Shown in pieces: positions 39,369-50,480 of a DNA stretch of 64,000 nucleotides. Location: the NCBI RefSeq assembly GCF_002379095.1, contig NZ_NBZV01000010.1:1-64000 (forward strand), in the 5' to 3' direction. The translations under genes were made by a program, and so were the position numbers. The notes beneath the pieces are model-generated. The model saw only the letters and a list, made by a program, of their open reading frames with translations. It was not told the origin of the DNA and did not search any database. Numbering within the stretch: the stretch's first letter is position 1; each line of letters begins with the position of its first letter. The DNA is from Polaromonas sp. AER18D-145 (GTDB taxonomy: Bacteria > Pseudomonadota > Gammaproteobacteria > Burkholderiales > Burkholderiaceae_C).

Positions 39369-40583
39369 ATGCCCGCCTGGTCGTCATCATGGCAATTGCC
39401 GGATCAAATTGCCGATGTCCTGCCCTCCGAGGCGCGTCACATTGAAGAGCTGCGTCGCCTGTTTCTCGACACGGCGCGCAGCTACGGCTACGAGCTGGTC
39501 ATGCCGCCGCTGCTCGAACATCTCGAATCCCTGCTGACCGGCACCGGTGAGGCGCTGGACCTGCAGACCTTCAAGCTGGTGGACCAGCTCTCGGGCCGCA
39601 CCCTGGGCTTGCGCGCCGACACCACACCGCAGGTGGCCCGCATCGACGCCCACCTGCTCAACCGCCAGGGCGTGGCCCGCCTGTGTTATTGCGGCCCGGT
39701 GCTGCACACCCGCGCCGACCGCCCGCATGCCACGCGCGAGCCGCTGCAGTTCGGCGCTGAAATTTATGGTCACGCCGGCCTGGAAGCCGACCTCGAAGCC
39801 CAGTTGCTGGCGCTGGAGGGGCTGACCGCCGCCGGCGTAACGAAGCTGTCGGTGGACATGGCCGATGTGCGCATCGTGAGCAGCCTGCTGGCAGGCGCCA
39901 AAGTCAGTGCGGCCATGCTGGCCCGCATTCATGCCGCCCTGGCGAGCAAGGATGCCAGTGAGCTGGCAAGCCTGACGGCCAGCCTCAATGGCGAGTTGCC
40001 CGCCGCGGCACGCCAGGGACTGCTCGCACTGCTGCAGTTCTATGGCGACGAGAAGGTACTGCTTGAGGCCGAAAAAGCGTTCAAGGCTTTGCCCGAAGCG
40101 CTCAAGGCGCTGCAGAACCTGAAGTGGCTGGCCACCCATGTCAGCAGCCTGGCGAACAATGTCAGCATCGGTTTTGACCTGGCCGACCTGCGTGGTTATG
40201 CCTATTACAGCGGCACCCGTTTTGCGATTTATGGCCGTGGCCAGCGCGACGGCGCCCAGGGCGCCGAGCTGGTGCGCGGCGGCCGGTATGACGAGGTCGG
40301 CGCCGTGTTCGGGCGCAACCGTCCGGCCGCCGGCTTCAGCTTGGACCTGAAAGAACTGGTCAGCGTGCTGACACCCAAACCCTTGCGTCCCGCCATCCGC
40401 GCCCCCTGGGGCGAAGAAGCCGGGCTGCGCAGCGCAATTGCCGCGCTGCGCGCCGGCGGTGAAACCGTGGCCTGCGTGTTGCCCGGCCATGAACACGAAG
40501 TTGATGAATTTGACTGTGACCGCGAACTGGCCAGCGTGGCCGGCCAGTGGCAGGTCCAGCCGCTGGGCAACAAGCCGGCCTGA
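39369..40583 (+). CDS. hisZ: ATP phosphoribosyltransferase regulatory subunit HisZ
   Basis: A 404-residue relative of histidyl-tRNA synthetase without aminoacylation activity, needed with the short HisG to start histidine synthesis. Class II motifs are kept in altered form ([20 protein letters not shown] for motif 2, [14 protein letters not shown] for motif 3). The start at 39369 yields the family N-terminus ([19 protein letters not shown]); upstream codons in frame to 39297 look non-coding. The gene sits between hflC and purA as in other betaproteobacteria. hisG is not in the window. Confidence 0.92.
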   Translation: MPAWSSSWQLPDQIADVLPSEARHIEELRRLFLDTARSYGYELVMPPLLEHLESLLTGTGEALDLQTFKLVDQLSGRTLGLRADTTPQVARIDAHLLNRQGVARLCYCGPVLHTRADRPHATREPLQFGAEIYGHAGLEADLEAQLLALEGLTAAGVTKLSVDMADVRIVSSLLAGAKVSAAMLARIHAALASKDASELASLTASLNGELPAAARQGLLALLQFYGDEKVLLEAEKAFKALPEALKALQNLKWLATHVSSLANNVSIGFDLADLRGYAYYSGTRFAIYGRGQRDGAQGAELVRGGRYDEVGAVFGRNRPAAGFSLDLKELVSVLTPKPLRPAIRAPWGEEAGLRSAIAALRAGGETVACVLPGHEHEVDEFDCDRELASVAGQWQVQPLGNKPA

Positions 40584-40602
40584 AGCCGCGCCGCCCGCAT
40601 AA

Positions 40603-41970
<1,368 letters not shown>

Positions 41971-42053
41971 GCGTTTTTGCAGGGTTTTCAGTTAAATCGT
42001 GCTCCAGCCCAGTCGGGGCGGGCGCAACCAGCTATTGAATCAGGAGCATTTTC

Positions 42054-42578
42054 ATGTTGACCGAAGACGGCAAGCACCTTTATGTCAGTTATGACGAGTA
42101 CCACAACCTGATTGAAAAACTGGCGATCAAGATCCACCAGTCCGACTGGAAGTTCGACACCATCCTGTGCCTGGCGCGCGGCGGCATGCGGCCCGGCGAC
42201 ATCCTCTCGCGCATTTTCGACAAGCCGCTGGCCATCATGTCCACCAGCTCCTACCGCGCCGACTCCGGCACGGTGCAGGGCAACCTCGACATCGCGCGTT
42301 TCATCACCACGCCCAAGGGCGAGATCGCCGGCAAGGTGCTGCTGGTTGACGACCTGGCCGACACCGGCCACACACTCAACGCCGTGATCCACCAGCTGCG
42401 CAACAACTACAAGCCGATCAGCGAGCTGCGCAGCGCGGTGATCTGGACCAAGGGCGTGTCCGCCTTCCAGCCCGACTACTCGGTCGAGTTCCTGCCGACC
42501 AACCCGTGGATTCACCAGCCCTTTGAGGGCTACGATGCGTTGCGACCCGCGCAACTGATGGAAAAGTGGAAGATTTAG
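42054..42578 (+). CDS. Purine-type phosphoribosyltransferase
   Basis: A 174-residue type I PRTase. The PRPP-binding loop VLLVDDLADTGHT is at 95-107, and the flexible-loop region (SSYRADSGTVQG) and the ARGGMRPGDILSR motif fit hypoxanthine/xanthine-guanine enzymes. It lies downstream of purA, so purine salvage is likely. The exact base (Gpt- or Hpt-like) is not clear from the sequence. Confidence 0.85.
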   Translation: MLTEDGKHLYVSYDEYHNLIEKLAIKIHQSDWKFDTILCLARGGMRPGDILSRIFDKPLAIMSTSSYRADSGTVQGNLDIARFITTPKGEIAGKVLLVDDLADTGHTLNAVIHQLRNNYKPISELRSAVIWTKGVSAFQPDYSVEFLPTNPWIHQPFEGYDALRPAQLMEKWKI

Positions 42579-42621
42579 CCCCACCGGGGATTGACGCCTG
42601 AATCGCGGCCTTTCCCTTCAA

Positions 42622-42713
42622 GCAGGGGCCGCGGGACCGGCTTTGCCGGACCGCAGGCGCAGCGGCCCCCTCGGGGGGGCAGGGAGCTACACGCAGTGAG
42701 CGACCGGGGGGGC
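42622..42713. repeat. GC-rich dispersed repeat, second family (inverted copy before metC)
   Basis: GCAGGGGCCGCGGGACCGG, then CTTTGCCGGACCGCAGGCGC, AGCGGCCCCCTCGGGGGGGC and CGCAGTGAGCGACCGGGGG is the reverse complement of the copy at 33636. It can fold on itself (CCGG..CCGG arms and C/G runs). It fills the gap before metC. Confidence 0.65.
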
Positions 42714-42730
42714 TCAGCTAACATCGGTGC

Positions 42731-43918
42731 ATGAGCGATATTTCCACCCAGCTGATCCACCATCCCTACAAGCCGCCCGCCGGCTTTGACGCCGTCAATC
42801 CCGCCGTCCAGAAGGCCTCGACGGTCATCTTTCCTAATGTTGCGGCCTTGCGCCAACGCGACTGGAAACACAAGACCGGCTACACCTACGGCCTGCATGG
42901 CACGCCGACCACCTTCACGCTGGAAGAGCGCATCGCCACGCTGGAAGGCGGCAGCTTCTGCACCCTGGTTCCCAGCGGGCTGGCGGCGGTGGTGCTGGTG
43001 GACATGGCGCTGCTCAAGGCTGGCGACGAGGTGCTGGTTCCGGACAACGCCTACGGCCCCAACAAGGCCTTTGCGCAGCATGAGCTGGCCGCTTGGGGCG
43101 TCAGCACCCGTTATTACGACGCCATGCAGCCCGCCGATCTGGCCGCCAAACTGAGTGGCAAAACGCGCCTGGTCTGGCTCGAGGCGCCGGGTTCGATCAC
43201 GCTGGAGTTTCCGGACCTGCCAGCGCTGGTGGCGGTTGTCAAGGCGCATGGCGACGTGCATCCGCAAGGCATCGTGACCGCACTGGACAACACCTGGGGC
43301 GCCGGCATCGCCTTTAATGCCTTTGCGCTGGGCGCCGACATTTCCGTGCAGGCCCTGACCAAGTACCCCAGCGGCGGCGCCGACGTGCTGATGGGTTCGG
43401 TCGTCACGCGCGACGAGGCGTTGCATCACCTGGTGCATTTCTGCCATATGCGTGTCGGTTACGGCGTGGCCGGCAACGACGCCGAACTGGTGCTGCGCGG
43501 GCTGGGCAGCATGGCCCTGCGTTACGCCGCGCAGGACAGCGCCACGCGCACGCTGGCGGCCTGGCTGCAGCAGCAGCCGCAGATCGAAGCCGTGCTGCAC
43601 CCGGCGCTGGCCGGCTCGCCCGGCCATGCGACCTGGCAACGCGACTGCACAGCCGCGGCCTGCCTGCTGAGCATCGTGTTCAAGGCCGGCTACCCGCAAG
43701 CCCAGGTGGACAGCTTCTGCGACAGCCTGCAGCTGTTCAAGCTCGGCTACAGCTGGGCCGGCCCCATGAGCCTGTGCGTGCCTTACGACGTGCCGGCGAT
43801 ACGGACCACGCCCTGGCCCTTCCAGGGCGGCCTGGTGCGGTTTTCGATCGGGCTGGAGGCGGTGGCCGACCTGCAGGCCGACCTGGCGAAGGCGCTGGCG
43901 GCTATGCAGTACAGTTAG
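42731..43918 (+). CDS. metC: Cystathionine beta-lyase
   Basis: A 395-residue pyridoxal-phosphate enzyme of the Cys/Met metabolism family that cleaves cystathionine to homocysteine. The PLP lysine is K211 in QALTKYPSGGADV, and the motifs YTYGLHGTPTTFTLEERIA, LVWLEAPGS and ALDNTWGAGIAFN are typical of MetC. It stands alone after the GC-rich repeat. Confidence 0.92.
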   Translation: MSDISTQLIHHPYKPPAGFDAVNPAVQKASTVIFPNVAALRQRDWKHKTGYTYGLHGTPTTFTLEERIATLEGGSFCTLVPSGLAAVVLVDMALLKAGDEVLVPDNAYGPNKAFAQHELAAWGVSTRYYDAMQPADLAAKLSGKTRLVWLEAPGSITLEFPDLPALVAVVKAHGDVHPQGIVTALDNTWGAGIAFNAFALGADISVQALTKYPSGGADVLMGSVVTRDEALHHLVHFCHMRVGYGVAGNDAELVLRGLGSMALRYAAQDSATRTLAAWLQQQPQIEAVLHPALAGSPGHATWQRDCTAAACLLSIVFKAGYPQAQVDSFCDSLQLFKLGYSWAGPMSLCVPYDVPAIRTTPWPFQGGLVRFSIGLEAVADLQADLAKALAAMQYS

Positions 43919-43943
43919 GACATATTCCTGAAGAAAGCACGCT

Positions 43944-44117
43944 GTGGCAACTCCCAATTATTCCTACGAAAAACGTCAGAAAGAGCTGGCCAAAAAGAAG
44001 AAGAAAGAAGAAAAGCTCAAGCGCAAGGCCGAAGGCAAGCCGGACCTGCCCGATGACGATACGCCCGATGGCGAAGACGCAGGCGGCACGCCGCCACCGG
44101 CCGATCCCGCACCCTGA
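43944..44117 (+). CDS. Small, highly charged conserved protein
   Basis: A 57-residue protein read from GTG at 43944 to TGA at 44115-44117. It has a lysine-rich helix (KRQKELAKKKKKEEKLKRK, about 10-28) and an acidic, Pro-rich end (LPDDDTPDGEDAGG). I recall similar short proteins after metC-like genes in Comamonadaceae, with the start ATPNYSYEKRQKELAKK. The function is unknown; a nucleic-acid or ribosome-binding role is only inferred from charge. Confidence 0.6.
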   Translation: MATPNYSYEKRQKELAKKKKKEEKLKRKAEGKPDLPDDDTPDGEDAGGTPPPADPAP

Positions 44118-44140
44118 GGTGCCGGAGACCTTCGGTCATC

Positions 44141-44202
44141 TGAATCAAATCGGGCTCCAGCCCTTGATCTACCAGCGCAAGCAGCTCTCTTTTTGATAGC
44201 TG
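44141..44202. repeat. Dispersed small repeat, copy F (convergent gap)
   Basis: TGAATCAAATCGGGCTCCAG, then a spacer, then CAGCGCAAGCAGCTCTC and TTTTTGATAGC: a near-complete copy of the element. It lies between the small charged gene (+) and mnmH (-), which converge. Confidence 0.7.
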
Positions 44203-44270
44203 ATGCGGCAACCAGGCCCCGCAGGGACAGGCAGCTGTTCCTCCGGGGCCTGTTTGTTGGCGTCTGCGTT

Positions 44271-45326
44271 TCAGCTGGCCAGCATGCGGGCTGCGAGCTC
44301 GGCCATCGCTGCGGCCGTGTGGTCGCGTGGCGCGAGGACCCGGGCGGTTTCGTAGTGGCTGAAGTTGCGCCGCATCGACTGCAGGTACACCGGGTCGTAG
44401 TGCCTGACCAGCAACTCGCGCACCACGGACGCCACGTCGCCGCTGCGCGCACGCGCCTGCCAGTCCTGCACGGTCTCCTTGCCGCGGGCCTCGGTCAGCG
44501 CGCCCAGGCGTTCGCAGAAAAACGCGATGTCCTTGACGAAAAAATCATAGTCCTCGAGCAGCAGCGCGACACGTTCGTCTTCGGCCAGCTCCAGCTGCAG
44601 GCAGGGGGCGGCGCGCATGGCGGCGATCAGGCCTTCGGGCACGGCCACGTTGCCGACCTTCTTGCTTTCGCTCTCGATGTAGACCGGGCGGGCCGGATCG
44701 AAGCTGCGCAGCGCGGCCCAGATCAGGCTGTCAAAAGCCTTCTGGCTGGGCTGCGGCACACCGGGGATCAGGCCCAGCACCGAACTGCGGTGGTTGGCCA
44801 GCGCTTCCAGGTCCAGCACCTGCGCACCCTGGGCCTGCAGGGCCTGCAGCAGCCGGGTCTTGCCGCTGCCGGTGGTGCCGCACACCACCTGGTAGCTGTG
44901 GCGGGCGGCGAGTTGCGGCAGGTCGGCGACCAGGGCGGCCCGGAAGGCCTTGTAGCCGCCGTCCACCAGGGTCACCTTGAAACCGATCTGGTCCAGGATC
45001 AGCGCCAGCGAGCCGCTGCGCTTGCCGCCGCGCCAGCAGTACACCAGCGGTTGCCATTCGCGCGGCTTGTCCAGCACCTCGCGCTGGATGTGGGCCGCAA
45101 TGTTTTTGGCGACCAGCGCGGCGCCCAGCTTTTTCGCCTCGAACTGGTTGATCTGCTTGTAACGCGTGCCGACAATCCTGCGTTCCTCGTCGTTCAGGCT
45201 GGGCCAGTTGACGGCGCCGGGCAGGTGGTCCTCGGCGTATTCGCCTTCGCTGCGGGCGTCGATGATGGTTGAGAAATCGGCAAGGCGGACCAGCGCCTCC
45301 TGGGCCGTGATGCGGTCGACGCTCAC
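44271..45326 (-). CDS. mnmH: tRNA 2-selenouridine synthase
   Basis: A 351-residue enzyme that replaces the sulfur of 2-thiouridine at tRNA wobble position 34 with selenium. The N-terminal rhodanese domain has the active cysteine C97 in YCWRGGKRSG, and a P-loop GTTGSGKT lies at 150-157. It needs selenophosphate; selD is not in the window. The start overlaps the tesA stop by four bases, so the two are coupled. Confidence 0.93.
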   Translation of the reverse strand: MSVDRITAQEALVRLADFSTIIDARSEGEYAEDHLPGAVNWPSLNDEERRIVGTRYKQINQFEAKKLGAALVAKNIAAHIQREVLDKPREWQPLVYCWRGGKRSGSLALILDQIGFKVTLVDGGYKAFRAALVADLPQLAARHSYQVVCGTTGSGKTRLLQALQAQGAQVLDLEALANHRSSVLGLIPGVPQPSQKAFDSLIWAALRSFDPARPVYIESESKKVGNVAVPEGLIAAMRAAPCLQLELAEDERVALLLEDYDFFVKDIAFFCERLGALTEARGKETVQDWQARARSGDVASVVRELLVRHYDPVYLQSMRRNFSHYETARVLAPRDHTAAAMAELAARMLAS

Positions 45327-46009
45327 TTGAGAAGTTTTCCCAGTTCCGGCCAGACATTGGCCAGCATCAGCGGATGCGCCTGCTCGTTCGGGTGGATGCG
45401 GTCGGCCTGGAACAGCCGGGTGGCATCGTCGGTGTCGCCCACGCCCTTGAGCAGGAAAGGCACCAGCGCCGCCTTGCGGTCTTTCGCGACCTTGGCAAAC
45501 AGGCCGGAAAATTTGGCCGCGTAGTCGCTGCCGTAGTTGGGCGGCACCTGCATGCCCACCAGCAGCACCCTGGCGCCGGCCTTCTGGGCCGCCTGCGTCA
45601 TGGCGCGCAGGTTGCCTTCGGTCATGTCCAGCGGCAGGCCGCGCAGGGCGTCGTTGCCGCCCAGCTCGATGATGACCACGCCGGGCTTGTGCTGGCTCAG
45701 CAGGGCCGGCAGGCGCGAGCGCCCGCCCGAGGTGGTGTCGCCGCTGATGCTGGCGTTGACCACCCGGGCCGGAATTTTTTCGCTGGCCAGGCGCTGCTCC
45801 ATCAGCCTGACCCAGCCGCTGCCGCGTTTGAGGCCGTATTCGGCGCTCAGCGAATCGCCGACCACCAGAATCGTCGGTCCGGTGCCGGCCGCCGCCTGGG
45901 CAACTGCCTGGGCCCGCCCGTTCTGCGGCAATACCAGCATGAAAGTGCAGAGCATCAGGCCCAGCAGACCCGCGCGCCGCCCGGGCTTGGTAAAGTCAGG
46001 GCGATTCAT
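45323..46009 (-). CDS. tesA: Multifunctional acyl-CoA thioesterase/lysophospholipase TesA
   Basis: A 228-residue SGNH hydrolase with an N-terminal signal peptide (about 1-33, ending GRAQA). The catalytic set is S53 in VVGDSLSAEYG, N119 in LGGND, and D203 and H206 in ADRIHPNEQAH. It acts in the periplasm on acyl esters and lysophospholipids. The start at 46009 is chosen because it gives a signal peptide. It is divergent from ybbA, an arrangement known in E. coli. Confidence 0.92.
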   Translation of the reverse strand: MNRPDFTKPGRRAGLLGLMLCTFMLVLPQNGRAQAVAQAAAGTGPTILVVGDSLSAEYGLKRGSGWVRLMEQRLASEKIPARVVNASISGDTTSGGRSRLPALLSQHKPGVVIIELGGNDALRGLPLDMTEGNLRAMTQAAQKAGARVLLVGMQVPPNYGSDYAAKFSGLFAKVAKDRKAALVPFLLKGVGDTDDATRLFQADRIHPNEQAHPLMLANVWPELGKLLK

Positions 46010-46046
46010 TCCAAAAATAATTCCCAAAATATCCGACAAGGCTGGC

Positions 46047-46784
<738 letters not shown>

Positions 46785-46785
46785 G

Positions 46786-46842
46786 GTAAAATTGGCCTGT
46801 AGCGCCCGATTTACCTGTGCAGGATGCTATCAATAGAATAGC
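46786..46842. repeat. Dispersed small repeat, copy G (convergent gap)
   Basis: GTAAAATTGGCCTGTAGCGC, then a spacer, then GATGCTATCAATAGAATAGC. It lies in the gap between ybbA (+) and the end of the cyclase pseudogene (-), again a convergent pair. Confidence 0.6.
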
Positions 46843-46869
46843 GATCGGGGCACGGCGCAGACCCTGGCG

Positions 46870-48209
46870 CTAGAGTTTTTGCATCGCCGCCAGAAAGCCG
46901 GCCCGGTCGACAGGCCGGTCGATTTCGGCCGCCAGGGACTGCAGCAGCGTCTCCAGCGCGGTATGCCGCGCCACTTCCTTCTTCACAATCATTTTCGCCA
47001 GCGGGCCGATGAGCTGGCTCAGGGCCCGCTCCAGTTGCGCGAGCTGCGCGTCGCTGAAGCAGGGGGAGGAGAGGGCCGATACCGTCGTGCTGCGCGAACT
47101 GACGCTCTGGCTGGGGTCCGTGCGCGGCCGGCTGGAGGGATGGAATGGGTTGAGGGTGCCGGACCAGTCCGGCCGGCTGGCCGGGTGGGGCACAGGCTGG
47201 GTCTTGTGGTTTTTCGGCTGGAGGAACAGCTGCCGCGTCGCCGGGTCGGGAATCGACACCGCCAGCAGCTCGCGCAGGCCTTGGGCACTGACGGTGCGCG
47301 CTACGGCCTTGCCGACGAGGACTTTGGCCAGCGGCCCGATGCTTCTGGCGAGTTCGGCTTCGATCTCGGCCACCGCCTCGGGCGTCAGCGTGGCCAGGGC
47401 CGCGAACGAGGCGGTGTTTTCAAACCCGCTGCGCGCCGGCGCGGCAGGGGGCGGCCGCGATGGCCGGTCCAGCACGGCATGGATCTCGTGTGAACGCAGG
47501 TGTTTGTCCAGGTGCGGACCCATGGCACTGAACATGCCGGCGGCGTTGTCCATGATGCGCGAAATGACGTCGTGGTAGGCCCGCGAAACCACGATCTGGT
47601 TGGGCTGGGCAAAGTCCATGATGCGCTGGGCCACGTTGATGCCGTCACCGACCACGCTGATACGCTGGTGGGCGTCATGCACCATGCGCACCGGCCCCAA
47701 ATGCAACCCGATGCGTACCGCCGGCATCTGGCCATATTTCTGCAGCAGCAGCCCGCGCACAGCAGCAGCGCCGATTGCAGCGCCTCCTCGGGGTCGCCGA
47801 GAAAGCAGACGGCCACGCCGTCGCCGGTGTCCATCACGATGCGCGAGGATTCGGCCACACCCTTGAGCGCCTTGCCAATCAGTTCGTTGAAGCGCTCCCT
47901 GAGCGCCATGTGCTGGTCCACCGGATGTCTGGCAGAGGCCACCAGGTTCAGGAACATCACGATGCCCAGCACATTCCTGCGCGGCGTGCCGGCGCTGCTG
48001 TCTTCGTGCGGGCTCGGCACCCGGTCGATGGGGCGCAGCAGTGCTTGGCCAGCCACCGCGGTGTTGCCGATGTCCACGGCCCCGGGCATGGCGTCGTCCT
48101 GTACGGACGCCACACGCGGGTGGGGCGGGTTCAGCGTGGCTTCCTGGCCGCAAAACCGGCCAGGAACACGATCACCAGCACCAGATTGAACTTCAGGCGT
48201 AAACCCATC
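46870..48209 (-). pseudogene. Frameshifted class III adenylate/guanylate cyclase gene
   Basis: An ORF from 48209 starts with a membrane helix (GLRLKFNLVLVIVFLAGFAA) but stops at 48131. Further on, one frame reads NVLGIVMFLNLV, MDTGDGVAVCFLGDPEEALQ as far as about 47760, and another frame continues with VRIGLHLGPVRMVHD, SVVGDGINVAQRIMDFAQP to 46870. So the class III cyclase domain is split by a frameshift near 47755-47765, in a run of CTG repeats, and there is at least one further lesion after the N-terminal helix. The C-terminus has two copies of a domain with SIGPLAKVLVGK and LIGPLAKMIVKK cores. Confidence 0.8.
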
Positions 48210-48288
48210 ACGTCTCCGTTTGGAAAGCCATCTCAAAATCTCAATACATTTATTGAGACTTCCATAAATCATGATAGGCAACTTACTA

Positions 48289-48338
48289 CCGTTCGCCCTG
48301 AGCTTGTCGAAGGGCTTCGACAGGCTCAGCCCGAACGG
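48289..48338. repeat. REP-like palindrome
   Basis: CCGTTCGCCCTGAGCTTGTC pairs with GACAGGCTCAGCCCGAACGG around GAAGGGCTTC, a near-perfect 50-base inverted repeat. It belongs to a very common proteobacterial repeat; related copies are at 59343 and 60320. It lies between the start of the cyclase pseudogene and the rlmB start. Confidence 0.8.
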
Positions 48339-48458
48339 TGTGGCGTCATGAATTACGAAAACATCAATAGTTGCCATTTTGGGCTGGCCGTCCTGCCGCC
48401 TATCTCCCCGGCGCCCCCCTGCTGTCAGGAGGCGAGGTGGTGCAGCGATAATCAAAGA

Positions 48459-49208
48459 ATGTCTTCTTCCCCCAAAGTCCTGTTCGGCTTCCATGCCGTC
48501 GGCGTGCGCATCAAAACCGCGCCGCAATCCGTTTTCGAGGTGTTTTTTGACGTGTCGCGGCGCGACGCGCGCATGCGCCAGTTTGTTGACCGTGCCCGGG
48601 AGGCCGGCATCCGGCTGATCGAGTCGGACGGGCTGCGGCTGGCCAAGATGTGCGGCAGCCACGGCCACCAGGGCGTGGTGGCGCGGGTCGATGCCGTGCC
48701 GCAGGTCAAGTCGCTGGACGAACTGCTCGAGCAGCTCGAGGCCGCCGGGGAAGAGTCGCCGCTGCTGCTGGTGCTCGACGGCGTGACCGACCCGCACAAC
48801 CTCGGCGCCTGCCTGCGTGTGGCCGACGGGGCCGGCGCGCACGCGGTGATTGCGCCCAAGGACCATGCGGCCGGCATCAGCGCGACGGTCGCCAAGGTGG
48901 CCAGCGGCGCCGCCGAAACCATGCCGTATTTCATGGTGACCAACCTGGCGCGCACCCTGGGTGAGCTCAAGGAACGCAACATCTGGTGCATAGGCACCAG
49001 CGACGATGCCGAAAAAACCATTTACGACGTGGACCTGAAGGGCCCGGTGGCCCTGGTGCTGGGCGCCGAAGGCGAGGGCATGCGCCAGCTGACACGCAAG
49101 ACCTGCGACGAGCTGGTCCGCATCCCGATGCGCGGCGCCGTCGAAAGCCTCAACGTCTCGGTGGCCAGCGGCGTCTGCCTTTATGAGGCTCTGCGCCAGC
49201 GTAGCTGA
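48459..49208 (+). CDS. rlmB: 23S rRNA (guanosine-2251-2'-O)-methyltransferase RlmB
   Basis: A 249-residue SPOUT methyltransferase. An N-terminal RNA-binding domain is followed by the knot fold with LLLVLDGVTDPHNLGACLR, LVLGAEGEGMRQLTR and IPMRGAVESLNVSVASG, the three SpoU motifs. The start at 48459 was picked for its family N-terminus (KVLFGFHAVGVRIK); the open frame back to 47775 crosses the pseudogene and a REP. It is a single gene. Confidence 0.94.
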   Translation: MSSSPKVLFGFHAVGVRIKTAPQSVFEVFFDVSRRDARMRQFVDRAREAGIRLIESDGLRLAKMCGSHGHQGVVARVDAVPQVKSLDELLEQLEAAGEESPLLLVLDGVTDPHNLGACLRVADGAGAHAVIAPKDHAAGISATVAKVASGAAETMPYFMVTNLARTLGELKERNIWCIGTSDDAEKTIYDVDLKGPVALVLGAEGEGMRQLTRKTCDELVRIPMRGAVESLNVSVASGVCLYEALRQRS

Positions 49209-49218
49209 GTGCGGCGCC

Positions 49219-49285
49219 AATTGCTCTCTTTTTGATAGCTGCTGGCGCCCGACCCGAAAGGGCGCAAGCCCATTTTCATTTCAAG
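49219..49285. repeat. Dispersed small repeat, copy H (convergent gap)
   Basis: AATTGCTCTCTTTTTGATAG, then CTGCTGGCGCCCGACCCG and AAAGGGCGCAAGCCCA. The middle folds as GCGCCC...GGGCGC with T-rich flanks. It lies between rlmB (+) and the chromate transporter subunit (-), which converge. Confidence 0.7.
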
Positions 49286-49319
49286 CCACCAGCCTCGCGG
49301 CAGGGTATGTGCTGTGCGG

Positions 49320-49892
49320 CTAGATCCAGCCGAACCAGCCCAGCAGCGCGCCGGCCCCCAGCAGCCACAGCAAGTGCATGCGGGTGCGCCAGACAATCAG
49401 CGCCGTCACCACGGTCAGCAGCGCCACCGGCCAGTCTTTCTGGCTGGTGACGTTGGCGCTGGCGAGGATCCAGCCGGTGGCGATCAGCAGCGCAATCACG
49501 ATGGGCGCCATGCCCTGCTTGAAGGCGCGCACCCAGCGCAGGTTGCGGTTGCGGTGGCCCCAGCTGGCGGCCAGGTAGGTCAGCGTGGTGCTGGGCAGCA
49601 TGATGCCCAGCATGGTGACCAGCACGCCGAACAGGCCCAGCAGCGGGCCCCCCGCGTTCAGTCCCACCTGCCAGCCCATCAGCGCGACAAACAGCACGTT
49701 GGGTCCGGGCGCGGCCTGCGCAATCGCCACCGAGGCGTTGAACTGCGGATCGGTCAGCCAGTGCTGCCGGTCCACCAGGTAGCGGTGCATGTCGGGCGCG
49801 GTGGTGATGGCGCCGCCTATCGACAGCAGCGACAGCGACAGGAAATGCACAAACATGCCGAGCCAGTCGGTCCATTGCAGGTTCAGGCTCAT
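49320..49892 (-). CDS. Chromate transporter family protein, C-terminal-type half
   Basis: A 190-residue membrane protein with six hydrophobic segments, the half of a short-chain CHR transporter pair. It carries GGAITTAPDMHRYLV and the loop AQAAPGPNVLFVALMG, the family motif. It overlaps the first-half gene by four bases (ATGA), so the two are made as one unit and probably form a heterodimer. CHR proteins export or import chromate; sulfate is another candidate. Confidence 0.88.
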   Translation of the reverse strand: MSLNLQWTDWLGMFVHFLSLSLLSIGGAITTAPDMHRYLVDRQHWLTDPQFNASVAIAQAAPGPNVLFVALMGWQVGLNAGGPLLGLFGVLVTMLGIMLPSTTLTYLAASWGHRNRNLRWVRAFKQGMAPIVIALLIATGWILASANVTSQKDWPVALLTVVTALIVWRTRMHLLWLLGAGALLGWFGWI

Positions 49893-50473
49893 GGCGCGAG
49901 CTTGCGGAAGGTCAGGGTGCAGGCCAGCCCGCCGAGGCCGAGCAGCACATAAGCCAGCGGCAGGCGCAGCAAGGCGATGGCGGCAAAACACGCCACGGCC
50001 AGGGCAATGCAGACCGGCAGCCCCAGCGGGTGGGTTTTCAGCGCGCCCATGAGTTTGAGGCCGGTGGCGGCAATCAGGCCCGCGGCCACCGCCCCCATGC
50101 CGCGCAGGGCGCCGGCCACGCCGGGGTTGCCGGCGAACTGCGCGTACACCAGCGCCAGCAGCAACACCACCAGCAGCGGCACCGCCAGCATGCCGGCCAG
50201 GGCCACCATGGCGCCGCGCAGGCCGAAGTAGCGGTGACCGATCATCAGCGAGAGGTTGACGACGTTGGGCCCGGGCATGATTTGCGCGACGGCCCATTCC
50301 TCGACAAACTCCTCGCGCGTCATCCAGCGTTTTTTCTCGACCAGTTCACGCTGCACGACGGCCAGCACACCGCCGAAACCCTGCAGCGCCAGCAGGGTGA
50401 AGGAGACAAACAGGTCGGTCAGGGACTGGGGCTGCGGGCGGGTGGCTTTTTCTGGGCCGGGCGGTGCATTCAT
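49889..50473 (-). CDS. Chromate transporter family protein, N-terminal-type half
   Basis: A 194-residue membrane protein, the first half of the split CHR transporter. The motif LQGFGGVLAVVQRELVE and the loop AQIMPGPNVVNLSLMIG are the family signature. The Pro/Gln-rich N-terminus of about 20 residues is cytosolic. Paired with the next gene by a four-base overlap. Confidence 0.88.
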   Translation of the reverse strand: MNAPPGPEKATRPQPQSLTDLFVSFTLLALQGFGGVLAVVQRELVEKKRWMTREEFVEEWAVAQIMPGPNVVNLSLMIGHRYFGLRGAMVALAGMLAVPLLVVLLLALVYAQFAGNPGVAGALRGMGAVAAGLIAATGLKLMGALKTHPLGLPVCIALAVACFAAIALLRLPLAYVLLGLGGLACTLTFRKLAP

Positions 50474-50480
50474 GGGCCGA

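Noticed and set aside
48289-48338. REP palindrome as a CRISPR repeat or terminator
   Set aside because: Single copy here with no spacer pattern and no T run; matches a common proteobacterial REP.
47385-49220. 611-residue - strand frame covering rlmB antisense and the cyclase
   Set aside because: Only the part below about 48100 has cyclase similarity; the rest is antisense to rlmB and reads through a REP. It was used only to locate the frameshift.
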